From the NCBI GenBank assembly GCA_965263375.1, contig OZ253669.1, positions 992,001 to 1,056,000 of the forward strand: a stretch of DNA of 64,000 bases, read 5' to 3'. The notes below the pieces were generated by a model that ran no database searches, was not told where the DNA came from, and saw nothing but the letters and a program-made list of their open reading frames with translations. Within the stretch, counting starts at the first letter, position 1. Every line of letters begins with the position of its first letter. The position numbers and the translations under genes are program-made. The DNA is from JAJFFW01 sp965263375. GTDB taxonomy: Bacteria > Pseudomonadota > Alphaproteobacteria > Caulobacterales > Parvularculaceae. This document shows positions 1 to 8,459 of this stretch, piece by piece.

Positions 1-318
1 CCCGCTGTCACCCCGAGCTACTGCAAAAAAGAATTGTACAACCGAGTCACTCCCAGGCCTCGGTATGCAAACAAGTCGTTCAGAAAACCCCTGGGACGTA
101 AGGTTATCTAGGCTTTGCGCTTGAGCGTTAAGGCTCGCTGCCAGAACGTCGAAATTTTCATTGACGTCGGCGGCGCGGGCTGGCGTTCCAGCGACAAAGG
201 TATTGGGAACAGTAACGGTATTTGGCGTTGCGTCTTGCGCATGCGCGGCGGCGGCAAGTAACACCCCGCTTGCAGTTATTATTCCGATGCGTTTTAGAGT
301 TTTTGCAAAAGCTTTCAT
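1..318 (-). CDS. Secreted protein of unknown function, 3' end outside the window
   Basis: Reading leftward from the ATG at 318 the frame stays open for 106 codons to the window edge. The first ~28 residues form a clear Sec signal peptide: positive n-region (MKAFAKTLKR), hydrophobic core, and an AHA-Q cleavage site. The mature start contains VPNTFVAGTPARAADVNENF, a motif seen at the beginning of many secreted or tail-fibre-like proteins; its function is not known to me. A strong ribosome site (GGGGAGAGG) lies just before the ATG. It follows a small lipoprotein gene by 11 bases and probably shares its promoter. The body of the protein is missing, so no function is assigned. Confidence 0.7.
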   Translation of the reverse strand, partial: MKAFAKTLKRIGIITASGVLLAAAAHAQDATPNTVTVPNTFVAGTPARAADVNENFDVLAASLNAQAQSLDNLTSQGFSERLVCIPRPGSDSVVQFFFAVARGDSG

Positions 319-329
319 TGCCTCTCCCC

Positions 330-467
330 TTATTGCCATGTTGCGACGTCCCACACGCTCACTTGAGTATCCCATGTGAAAAATGAGCTTAATGGATCAG
401 GCCCATCGTGTTCGGTGCAAGAAGACAACAAGACCGTCGCAAATAAAGCGCCGAGTAATTTAACCAT
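330..467 (-). CDS. Small lipoprotein (45 residues)
   Basis: A 45-codon frame starting at the ATG at 467. The N-terminus MVKLLGALFATVLLSSC is a textbook lipoprotein signal with lipobox LLSSC at residues 14-18; the mature part would be only 28 residues (TEHDGPDPLSSFF and so on). GGAGGGGG precedes the start by about 13 bases, and a good sigma-70 promoter lies just upstream. A longer reading of the same frame starts at 653 inside the neighbouring neuC-like gene and is not needed. Function unknown; probably co-transcribed with the secreted protein that follows. Confidence 0.55.
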   Translation of the reverse strand: MVKLLGALFATVLLSSCTEHDGPDPLSSFFTWDTQVSVWDVATWQ

Positions 468-500
468 GTTAGGAAAATTCCCCCTCCCCAATTCTGTAAT

Positions 501-529
501 AGTATAATAAAATATATCTTGTTTTGCAA
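501..529 (-). promoter_or_regulatory. Sigma-70-like promoter for the lipoprotein/secreted protein pair
   Basis: On the minus strand TTGCAA (524-529) is followed after exactly 17 bases by TATACT (501-506), close to the TTGACA/TATAAT consensus. It lies in the AT-rich gap between the neuC-like stop and the lipoprotein start. Confidence 0.55.
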
Positions 530-561
530 CATTCAAAGTTTTTCTTAGACTTTGAGGTCTA

Positions 562-1740
562 TTACAAAAAGAAGCTTTTGCGCACACTGGCGCCTTTTTG
601 CAAAAACGCCTTTGCGCCGTCGACAATGCGCGGCGCAGCATTTCCATCGCCATAGATATTGCCGCCGCTACGTGCTTTTTTGCGATGCGCGTCAGATGAC
701 GCTACAGCCATGGCGACGGTGATGGATTTTTCGTCGCCGGCGGCGTCGACAATATTCGCTGACTGTTCGCGCCCCTTTTGGCGGTCGCCGATATTTACGA
801 CTGGCAAGCCAAAGGACGCCGCCTCGATAATGCCAGAAGATGAATTACCGACCATAAGGTCAGCGGCGGCCATCGCGCCGTAATAGCCGGGCGCCCCGAA
901 ATGTTCGACATAGGCGACTTTGTCGGCGTGCTCGGCGGCGAAGGATTTTGCTAAAGCTTTCACGCGCCCGCCAGCGACGTCGGCGTTTGTGCCTGTAAGA
1001 ATAATTGCGCGTCCGTCCGCGGCAAGCGCAGCGAGCAGCTCTTCCATTTGCTGGACAGCGCCGGTTGGATCCAGGGTTTCGGGGTGAAACGTCACTAGAA
1101 TAAAGGGGCCGTCTGGCGCGCCGAAGCGTTCTTTGAGGGCGGTGCGATCGAGATGAGCGATGGTTTTGATATTGTCGAGAGCTGGGGCCCCAGAAACATG
1201 CACATGGTCCGGGTCTTCGCCCATGGCGCAAATGCGCTTCGCAGCCAATTCTGTCGTTGCAAAGTGGAGGTGGGACAGCTTCGTGATCGAGTGGCGGAAG
1301 GCGTTATCAAAAGCGCCTTCGGTTTCTTCCCCGCCGTGAATATGGGCGAGGGGAATGCGGAAGGGCGCAGCCGATGACGCAGCGGCGTGCATTTCGAATC
1401 GATCACCTAAAACGATTAAAAGATCGGGCCGATGAGATTCAAAAACCTGGGCAAAGGAAATAGCGGCGAGCCCCATGGCTTTGGCCACGCCTTGTTCTGA
1501 GTCTGAGCTTAAGAGGCACTCGATGCGCGCTGTAATCGGTGCGAGTGCGCTTTCGTCGATTTCGTCGATTGTGCGCCCATGTTCTGGCGCTAGGTGAGAG
1601 CCGCTGACGAACAAGCCGACGTCAAGGTCGCTCTCTACACGCATCGCTCTTAAGACTGCTGCGTAGATCGATAAATCCGCGCGGCTAGTTGTGACGACGC
1701 CTATACGCCAGGGGCCGTTCTTTCCGCTGGCTTGAGTCAC
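562..1740 (-). CDS. neuC: NDP-N-acetylglucosamine 2-epimerase (hydrolysing), NeuC/LegG family
   Basis: GT-B-fold hydrolysing 2-epimerase that releases the 2-epimerised hexosamine from its nucleotide, the third step toward sialic or legionaminic acid. Family signatures visible: GVVTTSRADLSIY at the N-terminus, LIVLGDRFEMHAAA, HIHGGEETEGAFD, VTFHPET, and VGNSSSGIIEAASFGLPVVNIG near the C-terminus. I place the start at GTG 1740, which overlaps the synthase stop as GTGA and is preceded by GGGAGG; an ATG at 1758 would contain that ribosome site. Length is about 392 residues, normal for the family. Last gene of a three-gene minus-strand operon. Because legB and legC homologues are next door, the substrate is more likely the 2,4-diacetamido-sugar nucleotide (LegG role) than UDP-GlcNAc; sequence alone cannot decide. 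Confidence 0.9.
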   Translation of the reverse strand: MTQASGKNGPWRIGVVTTSRADLSIYAAVLRAMRVESDLDVGLFVSGSHLAPEHGRTIDEIDESALAPITARIECLLSSDSEQGVAKAMGLAAISFAQVFESHRPDLLIVLGDRFEMHAAASSAAPFRIPLAHIHGGEETEGAFDNAFRHSITKLSHLHFATTELAAKRICAMGEDPDHVHVSGAPALDNIKTIAHLDRTALKERFGAPDGPFILVTFHPETLDPTGAVQQMEELLAALAADGRAIILTGTNADVAGGRVKALAKSFAAEHADKVAYVEHFGAPGYYGAMAAADLMVGNSSSGIIEAASFGLPVVNIGDRQKGREQSANIVDAAGDEKSITVAMAVASSDAHRKKARSGGNIYGDGNAAPRIVDGAKAFLQKGASVRKSFFL

Positions 1741-2783
1741 GCGCCAATATCCTCCCATTGCAGAATGTCGCCTTTTGCTATTGCACGAGCGACTTTGCGA
1801 CCGACAATATCTGGACGGCGTTTAGGGACAATGCCGGTGGACGGTCTTAAAAAAATAAGCTTTTCAGCCGTAATGATCTCGCCTTCTTTAAGGTCGACAG
1901 CGGCGGCAATAGATCGACGGGCGACGGCGGCGACTTTCAGTTCTGCTTCACTTGGGCGTTTTACGCCGTCTCCAAGCGCAGCCTCAACCATGCGAATGTC
2001 GGCGACGTACTGCTTTAGCTCTTCCGGCTCAAGCGACGCAGCGTGATCGGGGCCAGGCAATGAACGGTCAAGGGTGAAGTGCTTTTCAACAATCCGCGCC
2101 CCTCGCGCCACGGCCGCTAAAGTAACGACGCCGCCCGTCATATGATCAGACCAACCGGTCGGTTTGCCAAATGCCGACGCGATTGTGTCGATTGCGCGGA
2201 TATTGGATTCCTCCGGCGCGGCTGGATAATTAGACACACAATGCAGGATTGCTAGCGGCGGGTCGCCAGCCTCTTCAATCGCCCTGACCGCATCTTCGAC
2301 CTCGCTCAATGTTCCCATGCCGGTGGAAATAATAATCGGCAGACCTTTCCCCGCGAGATGGCGAAGATAGTCGAGATGTGTGAGGTCACCTGAAGAAACT
2401 TTGTAAAGAGAAACGCCGAGGTCACTTAGAAAATCGGCGCTGTCTTCATCAAATGGCGTCGACATGAACAAAATGTTTCGCTCTTCGGCCCTGGCCTTGA
2501 CAGCGCGATAATCATCAGCAGTCAGCTCAAGACGTTTCAACATTGCAATCTGGCTTGTTGAATCAGGATCCTGTTGGTCCTGATAGTCCGCCTTCGGGGC
2601 AGATGCTGCGGCCAGCCGTTCGGCAACAAATGTCTGAAACTTTACCGCGTCAGCACCGGCATTTGCTGCGACGTCCACGAGTTCGAGAGCAAGACCACGG
2701 TCGCCATTGTGATTGACGCCAATTTCCGCGATCACAAAAACACGGGGGGCGATTTCCCAAGGGGCTGAAGGCCTTTGGGTCAT
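1737..2783 (-). CDS. neuB: N-acetylneuraminate/legionaminate synthase (NeuB/LegI family)
   Basis: Condenses phosphoenolpyruvate with the free 2-epimerised hexosamine to form a nine-carbon nonulosonic acid. The N-terminal TIM barrel shows AEIGVNHNGD, KFQTF, STPFDEDS, KVSSGDLTH, ISTGMG, LHCVSNYP, GWSDHM and VEKHFTLD; the C-terminal ~60 residues form the SAF (antifreeze-like) domain (RRSIAAAVDLKEGE to the end). At 348 residues it has the expected size. It starts inside the stop of the acetyltransferase gene (ATGA) and its stop overlaps the GTG of the epimerase gene (GTGA), so the three are translationally coupled. Given the neighbours the product is probably legionaminic acid or a derivative. 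Confidence 0.93.
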   Translation of the reverse strand: MTQRPSAPWEIAPRVFVIAEIGVNHNGDRGLALELVDVAANAGADAVKFQTFVAERLAAASAPKADYQDQQDPDSTSQIAMLKRLELTADDYRAVKARAEERNILFMSTPFDEDSADFLSDLGVSLYKVSSGDLTHLDYLRHLAGKGLPIIISTGMGTLSEVEDAVRAIEEAGDPPLAILHCVSNYPAAPEESNIRAIDTIASAFGKPTGWSDHMTGGVVTLAAVARGARIVEKHFTLDRSLPGPDHAASLEPEELKQYVADIRMVEAALGDGVKRPSEAELKVAAVARRSIAAAVDLKEGEIITAEKLIFLRPSTGIVPKRRPDIVGRKVARAIAKGDILQWEDIGA

Positions 2784-3376
2784 TTTGCAGGTACTCCTTT
2801 GACCGTTGTTTCTGCGGGTACATCGCCGATGACAACGGCTCCCGCTGCTATTGTTGATCGGGCGCCAATGGTAACACCAGGCGTCACCACAGCCCCCATC
2901 CCAATAAAGGTCATTTCTTCCACAGTCACGTTACCGGCCAGACGCGCGCCGGGGCCGAGATGGACACCATCTGCCACATGTGAGTGATGATCGACGCTAG
3001 CGCCTGTATTGATGATACAATGCTGTCCGATTTGGGCGCAAGCGTTTATCACCACGCCCGGTGCGATCATTGTGCCTTCTCCAATGGAAACAGACCCCCC
3101 CATAACGGCGTTCGGGTGGATAACATTTGAGAAAGAAAAACCGTCCTCTGCAAAGTCTTTGGCGCGCCGCAGCCGTCCGGCATTATCTCCAAATCCGAAG
3201 ACAACTTGCCAATCTTCACGATTTTGAGTTTTGAGATCGGAAATCGTAAAAGGCGCTTTCAGCGTATCGTCAAAACGGTTTATTTTTTTGAAAATATTGG
3301 CAGTCAGCGCCCAGTCGGCGACGACAACGCTATGTCCGCCTGCGCCAATAATCGCGAGGTTGGCATTTTTATTCAT
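2780..3376 (-). CDS. Sugar O/N-acyltransferase, NeuD/PglD/LegH family
   Basis: Left-handed beta-helix acyltransferase of 198 residues. The N-terminal small Rossmann-like domain carries the AIIGAGGHS motif; from about residue 90 hexapeptide repeats run to the end. The segment NTGASVDHHSHVADGVHLGPGA holds the catalytic His typical of PglD-like acetyltransferases (Asp-His-x-x-x-x-x-Asp). In the legionaminate pathway this enzyme acetylates the 4-amino group made by the aminotransferase; I infer that role from its place as first gene of the operon with the synthase and epimerase. Transcribed divergently from legB. The stop overlaps the synthase start (ATGA). Confidence 0.85.
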   Translation of the reverse strand: MNKNANLAIIGAGGHSVVVADWALTANIFKKINRFDDTLKAPFTISDLKTQNREDWQVVFGFGDNAGRLRRAKDFAEDGFSFSNVIHPNAVMGGSVSIGEGTMIAPGVVINACAQIGQHCIINTGASVDHHSHVADGVHLGPGARLAGNVTVEEMTFIGMGAVVTPGVTIGARSTIAAGAVVIGDVPAETTVKGVPAK

Positions 3377-3635
3377 GCGCTATCCATTTTGAATTTGGTC
3401 AGCCTTGACGCCCGTTCTCAGCTGCGCGCACAAGGCCATTAACTCAATGAAAGGGCTACTGACACTCGGGTTTGCAGTCAAGGCTCGCAGCTTTGTTGAA
3501 AATGGCTGCGTAGATAGATTTTTAGGCCAATTATTGACGGGTTGCATTATCCAAGAGCAGATTGTACGAGGGCAGGATTGATAGCTTAATACATGGGCGG
3601 TCCGCCGACCGATCCGGAAATAGCGATGTTGCATT
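3377..3635. promoter_or_regulatory. Divergent intergenic region between the two nonulosonate operons
   Basis: About 260 bases separate the divergent acetyltransferase and legB starts, so both operon promoters must lie here. I see no convincing -35/-10 pair with good spacing and no long palindrome. An 84-codon minus-strand frame fills most of it, but has no recognisable protein character and is left out. Confidence 0.4.
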
Positions 3636-4625
3636 ATGGGCTTATTTGACGGTAAGAAAGTATTGGTAACGGGTTCGGCGGGCTTTATTGGCTCGCACTT
3701 GACGGAACGATTGGTGCGCGAAGGTGCCGATGTTCGAGCATTTTATCACTATAATTCTATGGGACGTCGTGGTTGGTTAGAACAATCGGAAGTCGCGCCC
3801 GACATCGACTTTTTTGCTGGCGATATTGGCGATGCGCTGGCGGTGCGCGAAGCGGTGAAGGGCCGGGACTATGTCTTCCATCTCGCGGCTTTGATTGGCA
3901 TACCGTATTCTTATTACGCGCCTGACGCATATGTGCGGACAAATGTTAATGGCACGCTAAATGTTGTCCAAGCTGCGCGTGAAGAAGGTGTGGTTCGCGT
4001 CATGCATACGTCAACGTCGGAAGTTTATGGAACGGCGCTTGTCGCACCGATAACGGAGGAACACCCTCTGCAAGGCCAGTCGCCTTATTCGGCGTCCAAG
4101 ATTGGGGCGGACAAAATCGCAGAATCCTATTGGCTCTCGTTCGAAACGCCGGTTGTTATATGCCGTCCGTTCAACACGTTCGGGCCGCGCCAATCCACAC
4201 GCGCCGTGATCCCGACGATCATTACCCAGGCGCTTGCCAGGCGCGATGTGAAGCTTGGCAGCCTGACGCCAACCCGCGATATGAATTATGTGACGAATAC
4301 GGTCGAAGGCTTTATGGCCGCTGCGCTAGGTCCTGAGACATGTCTTGGCGAGTCCATTAATTTTGGCTTAGGCGAAGAGATTTCGATTGGAGATCTTGCG
4401 AAGTTGATCGCAGAGGTTTGCGGCGCCGATATTCAGGTTTTGGCGGATGAAGCGCGTGTGCGTCCGACGAATTCGGAAGTTGAGCGGCTGCTTGCGGCGA
4501 ATGATAAAGCCAAACGGCTTCTTAATTGGACGCCGAAAGTTGGCGTTCGTGAAGGCCTTGAGCATACTGTCGCTTGGTTCCGTGAAAATCTCGACCGGTA
4601 TCGTGTCGGCGAATATTCTGTGTAG
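3636..4625 (+). CDS. legB: NAD-dependent sugar-nucleotide 4,6-dehydratase (LegB-like, extended SDR)
   Basis: First committed enzyme of legionaminate synthesis: it makes a 4-keto-6-deoxy sugar nucleotide from NDP-GlcNAc. The N-terminus holds the Rossmann motif TGSAGFIGS; the middle has HLAALIGIPYSYYAPDAYV, which is characteristic of LegB, the active-site STSEVYGT strand, and the YSASK (YxxxK) catalytic pair near residue 150. GPRQSTRAVIPT and RDMNYV are also family positions. 329 residues is normal. The ribosome site is weak. It is the first gene of a five-gene plus-strand operon (dehydratase, aminotransferase, two oxidoreductases, cytidylyltransferase). Confidence 0.9.
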   Translation: MGLFDGKKVLVTGSAGFIGSHLTERLVREGADVRAFYHYNSMGRRGWLEQSEVAPDIDFFAGDIGDALAVREAVKGRDYVFHLAALIGIPYSYYAPDAYVRTNVNGTLNVVQAAREEGVVRVMHTSTSEVYGTALVAPITEEHPLQGQSPYSASKIGADKIAESYWLSFETPVVICRPFNTFGPRQSTRAVIPTIITQALARRDVKLGSLTPTRDMNYVTNTVEGFMAAALGPETCLGESINFGLGEEISIGDLAKLIAEVCGADIQVLADEARVRPTNSEVERLLAANDKAKRLLNWTPKVGVREGLEHTVAWFRENLDRYRVGEYSV

Positions 4626-4639
4626 AGACGGAGACGGAC

Positions 4640-5794
4640 GTGTCGCGCATTCCTCTCGCTATCCCGAATATTGGTGATCTTGAAGGCGCGTATCTTGCGC
4701 AATGTGTAGAAGATAATTTCGTATCAACCGTCGGCCCTTTCGTGACGCGGATGGAAGAGATGGTTGCTGCACGCCATAGCGCGGCTGGCGCTGTTGCTGT
4801 CGCCGCGGGCACCATGGGCCTGCACGCCGCGCTCGTGACATTGGGCGCACGCCGCGATGACCTTGTTCTTTGTCCAAGTTTTACCTTTATTGCTACGGCG
4901 AACGCCATCGCCCATGCCGGTGCTTCACCTTGGCTTATTGATATTGATGCTGACAGCTGGGCGATGTCCCCAGCCGCCCTTGCGCGTGCGCTTGAAGAGG
5001 GCGCGGAACGACGTGCTGACGGTATATTCCACAAAGCGACAGGCAGACGGGTTATTGCGGTGATGCCCGTTTATACTTTGGGCGCTGTCGCCGATATGGA
5101 TGCGATCAATAAAATCGCGAATGATTATGGCCTAAAAGTCATAGCCGATGCAGCGGCTGCGATTGGCGTTGCTTATAAGGGGCACCCGATTGGACCTCTG
5201 GCGGATCTCACAGTCTTTTCTTTCAATGGCAATAAGACGATCACCACTGGCGGCGGCGGCATGATAATTGGTTCGGATGCCGACCTTCTTAAACGTGCAA
5301 AACATTTAACCACTACAGCACGGGTTTCTGCTGATTATGAGCATGATGAAGTTGGTTTCAATTATCGTATGACGAACATTGAGGCGGCGATTGGTTGTGC
5401 GCAAATGGAACGGCTTGATGATTTTATCGCAAAAAAGCGCGCAATCCGTCAGGCGTATGATGAGGGATTTAAAGATCTGGACGTCGCATCGCCTTTTGCG
5501 CTCCCTGATTTTTCCGAATCCACTTGTTGGTTTTCTGGTTTGGTGTTGGATGCGCAGGCGGCCCCAAGTGTAAAGGATGTTTGTGAAAAATTATCGCAGG
5601 ATGGTATTGAAGCGCGTCCTTTTTGGAAGCCGGTGCATTTGCAAAAACCTTTCGCTGATGCTCCTTGTGAAGATATGTCTGTGACGGAAGGTCTGTGGTC
5701 GCGGATTTTGACATTACCGTGCTCAACCTTGCTCACAGACGCTGAACAGGCCAAGGTTATTGACCGGACACGGGCTGTGCTTGCCCAGCATTAG
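4640..5794 (+). CDS. legC: PLP-dependent sugar aminotransferase (LegC-like, DegT/DnrJ/EryC1)
   Basis: Adds the 4-amino group to the keto sugar made by the preceding dehydratase. The start is a GTG at 4640, 14 bases after the legB stop, behind GAGACGGA. The N-terminus IPLAIPNIGDLEG...NFVSTVGPFV matches the LegC subfamily. Other marks are AAGTMGLHAAL (cofactor phosphate), the CPSFTFIATANAI and ADAAAAIG stretches, and the Schiff-base lysine in FSFNGNKTITTGGGGM (near residue 200). 384 residues is full length. Confidence in the specific LegC role rests on the legB neighbour and the N-terminal subfamily motif. Confidence 0.88.
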   Translation: MSRIPLAIPNIGDLEGAYLAQCVEDNFVSTVGPFVTRMEEMVAARHSAAGAVAVAAGTMGLHAALVTLGARRDDLVLCPSFTFIATANAIAHAGASPWLIDIDADSWAMSPAALARALEEGAERRADGIFHKATGRRVIAVMPVYTLGAVADMDAINKIANDYGLKVIADAAAAIGVAYKGHPIGPLADLTVFSFNGNKTITTGGGGMIIGSDADLLKRAKHLTTTARVSADYEHDEVGFNYRMTNIEAAIGCAQMERLDDFIAKKRAIRQAYDEGFKDLDVASPFALPDFSESTCWFSGLVLDAQAAPSVKDVCEKLSQDGIEARPFWKPVHLQKPFADAPCEDMSVTEGLWSRILTLPCSTLLTDAEQAKVIDRTRAVLAQH

Positions 5795-5810
5795 GAAATT
5801 TATTTTGAGT

Positions 5811-6767
5811 ATGTCAGTTCTTTTTGTCGGGTGCGGAAATATCGGCAGCCGCCTTCTTCAATCGCTCGTTCAGGTATCGCCTGATCATGTTGGGTCGCTT
5901 GACATAGCTGTGTGCGAACCTTTTGAAGGTGCGCGTGCTTTGGCGCGCGCAAGGTTTAACGAAGTGGTCGGTGAGCGTTCGCATCTGTTACGCTTTGTTG
6001 ACGACCCCACTGCTGTTGCTGGTGTGGCGTTGGTGGTCGTGCCAACTGATGCGCGCAACCGGCTTGAAGCGTTACGGCATGCAATGAAAGCGGGTCCTAA
6101 ACGGGTGTTGTTAGAAAAGTTTTTATTTACGCGTGCTGAAGATTATGCTGTGGCTTCAAATATGCTTGGAGAGATCCCGGTATACGTGAATACCTCGCGT
6201 AATGAATGGGATGGCTATAAAGCGCTAAAAGCCGAACTCGATGGTCGTAAGGTGATGCGATTGACTGCTGTGGGCTTTGATTGGAACCTTGCGTCGAATG
6301 GCGTGCATTTTTTAGCCTTAATGGAATTTTTAAGTGATGCGCCTCTATCCAATATTGAAGTCGATGCCGTTTCACAGGTGCGAGACGCGAAGCGAGGCGG
6401 GTACAAAGAATTCAATGGCGTTTTAAGAGCATGCACAGCCGCCGGCGGCAAAGTTACCCTTGAAAGCAAACCGGGGGACATCAGCGCTATTACGGTTACT
6501 CTTGAAGGAGAAGGATGGTCAGCTGAAATCCGCGAAGCCGCTGGGGAGATGGTTTTCAAGGAAGGGGACGGCGAAGGTGAAAAACGTAAATTTAAAATGA
6601 ACTTCGCTAGTCAGTTAGATAATATGTTTCAGCAACTGTTGACTGATGGGGCTGTAATGCTGCCCACATTTGAAGAAAGCGCGCGGTTGCATTTGCTTGC
6701 TATGGAAGCCATGAATGAAGCGTTTTATGGTGTGCGTACACTGGACAAGGAATGCCCAGTTACATGA
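5811..6767 (+). CDS. Gfo/Idh/MocA-like NAD(P) oxidoreductase, first copy
   Basis: N-terminal Rossmann fold with VLFVGCGNIGSR (GxGxxG-type) and the beta-strand/turn VLLEKFLF, where the canonical family has an EKP motif; here the proline is replaced by F. The C-terminal region looks like the family's alpha/beta dimerisation domain. I start at ATG 5811; an earlier in-frame TTG at 5805 sits at a better distance from AGGAAA, and a longer reading from 5760 would overlap the aminotransferase. The substrate is unknown. Its place inside the nonulosonate operon suggests it modifies the sugar or the finished acid. Confidence 0.75.
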   Translation: MSVLFVGCGNIGSRLLQSLVQVSPDHVGSLDIAVCEPFEGARALARARFNEVVGERSHLLRFVDDPTAVAGVALVVVPTDARNRLEALRHAMKAGPKRVLLEKFLFTRAEDYAVASNMLGEIPVYVNTSRNEWDGYKALKAELDGRKVMRLTAVGFDWNLASNGVHFLALMEFLSDAPLSNIEVDAVSQVRDAKRGGYKEFNGVLRACTAAGGKVTLESKPGDISAITVTLEGEGWSAEIREAAGEMVFKEGDGEGEKRKFKMNFASQLDNMFQQLLTDGAVMLPTFEESARLHLLAMEAMNEAFYGVRTLDKECPVT

Positions 6768-6800
6768 TAGGCTCGTAAGAATGTACACGGAGCGACCACT

Positions 6801-7760
6801 ATGAGTGAGGGACCTATCGCGATTATTGGCGCAGGGGCCATGGCGATTGAGTATTTTACAGTCCTGCGAAAACTTGGTTATGACGTGGTTGTGCTTGGCC
6901 GCGGCGCGGCTTCGGCAAAAAAGTTTCAAGAAGCGACGGGGCATGCAGCGGGCGTTGGCGATCTTCGCGATCAACTAGCTGCACTAGAACAGCAACCTAC
7001 TCACGCGATTATTGCGGTCAGTGTACCGCAACTCGCATATGTTACACGAGCCGTTCTTGAGGCTGGTGTCGGGTCAGTGCTATTGGAAAAGCCCGGCGGG
7101 GTTGATTTGTCAGAAGTGAAAGACCTTGCTGCGCATCCTCGCGCTGACGATGTGGGGATTGCTTATAACCGACGGTTTTTGCCGTCGACTCTTACTGCGC
7201 GAGATCTTGTAGCGGCGGATGGCGGCGTCACTTCGTTTTTGTTTGAATTTAATGAAAATACCCCCGTAATACGAGATCTTACTCAACACTCTGACGGGGT
7301 GAAGCGTAACTGGTTTTTCGCCAATTCAACTCATGTTGTGGATATGGCTTTTTTCATTGCTGGGCAGGGGGGTGACCTAGAAGGGTTTGCCGCTATGCCG
7401 CTTGTCGTTGGCGAGGATGGAACGCCGCCAGCGCGAAGTTACGTCGGTGCTGGCCAAGTTGGGGCGATTCCTTTCGCCTATCATGCTGATTGGCGTTCGG
7501 CTGGACGTTGGGGGGTGGAGATTTGTACAGCAAAACGTCGTTTTATTTTGAAACCGCTCGAAACCCTTCAGGAAATGCCGGCTGGCAGTTTTGGCATGGC
7601 GTCGACGCCGCTTGATTATCAGGAGCCGGAAGGGGTAAAGCCTGGTTTTTACAACATGGTAGAGGCTTTTCTTGCCGGTGATCGTGATGACTTTGCAAGT
7701 TTGCCGCAACAGTTGCGTCGACTGACGGCGTTCGCACCGATCGGAGGTCTTGAAGAATGA
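6801..7760 (+). CDS. Gfo/Idh/MocA-like NAD(P) oxidoreductase, second copy
   Basis: 319 residues. Rossmann motif AIIGAGAMA at the N-terminus, then the canonical VLLEKPGGV (EKP) near residue 95 and GIAYNRRFLPS, as in typical Gfo/Idh/MocA enzymes. The C-terminal half has the open beta-sheet domain character (FEFNENTP, HVVDMAFFI). It follows the first oxidoreductase by 33 bases and its last codons overlap the start of the cytidylyltransferase (ATGA at 7757). Two such enzymes in one legionaminate-type operon are more than the core pathway needs; they may give an altered nonulosonic acid or a reduced side group. Confidence 0.8.
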   Translation: MSEGPIAIIGAGAMAIEYFTVLRKLGYDVVVLGRGAASAKKFQEATGHAAGVGDLRDQLAALEQQPTHAIIAVSVPQLAYVTRAVLEAGVGSVLLEKPGGVDLSEVKDLAAHPRADDVGIAYNRRFLPSTLTARDLVAADGGVTSFLFEFNENTPVIRDLTQHSDGVKRNWFFANSTHVVDMAFFIAGQGGDLEGFAAMPLVVGEDGTPPARSYVGAGQVGAIPFAYHADWRSAGRWGVEICTAKRRFILKPLETLQEMPAGSFGMASTPLDYQEPEGVKPGFYNMVEAFLAGDRDDFASLPQQLRRLTAFAPIGGLEE

Positions 7761-8458
7761 GCATTCCCAGCGCCGTCGCAGCCTTTATTTTAGCGCGTGC
7801 GGGATCAAAAGGACTGCCTGGCAAGAATGTTCGTCCTTTTGCTGGCAAGCCGCTTCTCGCCTGGTCGGTTGATGCGGCGAAGTCCTGTGGTCGCATAGAT
7901 CGTATTGTTGTGTCGACTGATGGGAAAGATATAGCGAATGCGGCGCATGCGGCAGGAGCTGAGGTCATGATGAGGCCAGACGCACTGTCAAGTGATGCCG
8001 CTTTGCCCAAGGATGCTATTCGCTATCATGTTGAACAGATGGAGAAACAAGGCGAAAGGCCGGGCGTTATTGTTCTCTTACAGCCGACGTCGCCCTTGCG
8101 TGCCCCACAAGATATCAACAGATGTCTTGATGCTCTTGATACTGGTGCGGATAGCGCGGTTACGTTTGTTAAAGCGCCAGCCCATCCTTCAAGGGTTTGG
8201 CGGGTGGATGAAGGGGGACGTCCAACGGCCTTTATTGAGGAGGGGGACCCCTGGGCTCCGCGTCAAAACCTGACGCCAGCCTTTGCGCTTAACGGTGCGG
8301 TTTATGCTGCGACGACAGATGCTCTGCTAGCTGATGAAGGTCCATCTTTTCTCGTTGGTGATGCGCGTGCGGTTGAAATGCCGCCTGAGCGGTCTTTAGA
8401 TATTGATACGGAGCTTGATTTCGTTATTGCTGAGACGGTGCGGGCGAGATTTCTCTAG
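7757..8458 (+). CDS. neuA: CMP-nonulosonate cytidylyltransferase (NeuA/LegF family)
   Basis: Activates the nonulosonic acid as its CMP sugar for glycosyltransferases. Signatures: FILARAGSKGLPGKNV (CTP-binding P-loop-like motif), VVSTDG, LLQPTSPLR and ALNGAVYAA, and the C-terminal SLDIDTELDF metal-binding stretch. 233 residues is the usual length for single-domain NeuA/LegF. Translation is coupled to the second oxidoreductase by an ATGA overlap. It is the last gene of the plus-strand operon and meets the convergent ABC-like gene with a one-base gap, with no terminator visible between them. Confidence 0.92.
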   Translation: MSIPSAVAAFILARAGSKGLPGKNVRPFAGKPLLAWSVDAAKSCGRIDRIVVSTDGKDIANAAHAAGAEVMMRPDALSSDAALPKDAIRYHVEQMEKQGERPGVIVLLQPTSPLRAPQDINRCLDALDTGADSAVTFVKAPAHPSRVWRVDEGGRPTAFIEEGDPWAPRQNLTPAFALNGAVYAATTDALLADEGPSFLVGDARAVEMPPERSLDIDTELDFVIAETVRARFL

Positions 8459-8459
8459 C

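Noticed and set aside
562..1758. ATG at 1758 as start of the epimerase
   Set aside because: It would include the ribosome site of the GTG at 1740 and overlap the synthase gene more than usual.
3380..3634. 84-codon minus-strand frame between the two nonulosonate operons
   Set aside because: Occupies the divergent promoter region, is Arg/Cys/Pro-rich without protein-like pattern, and has no ribosome site of note.
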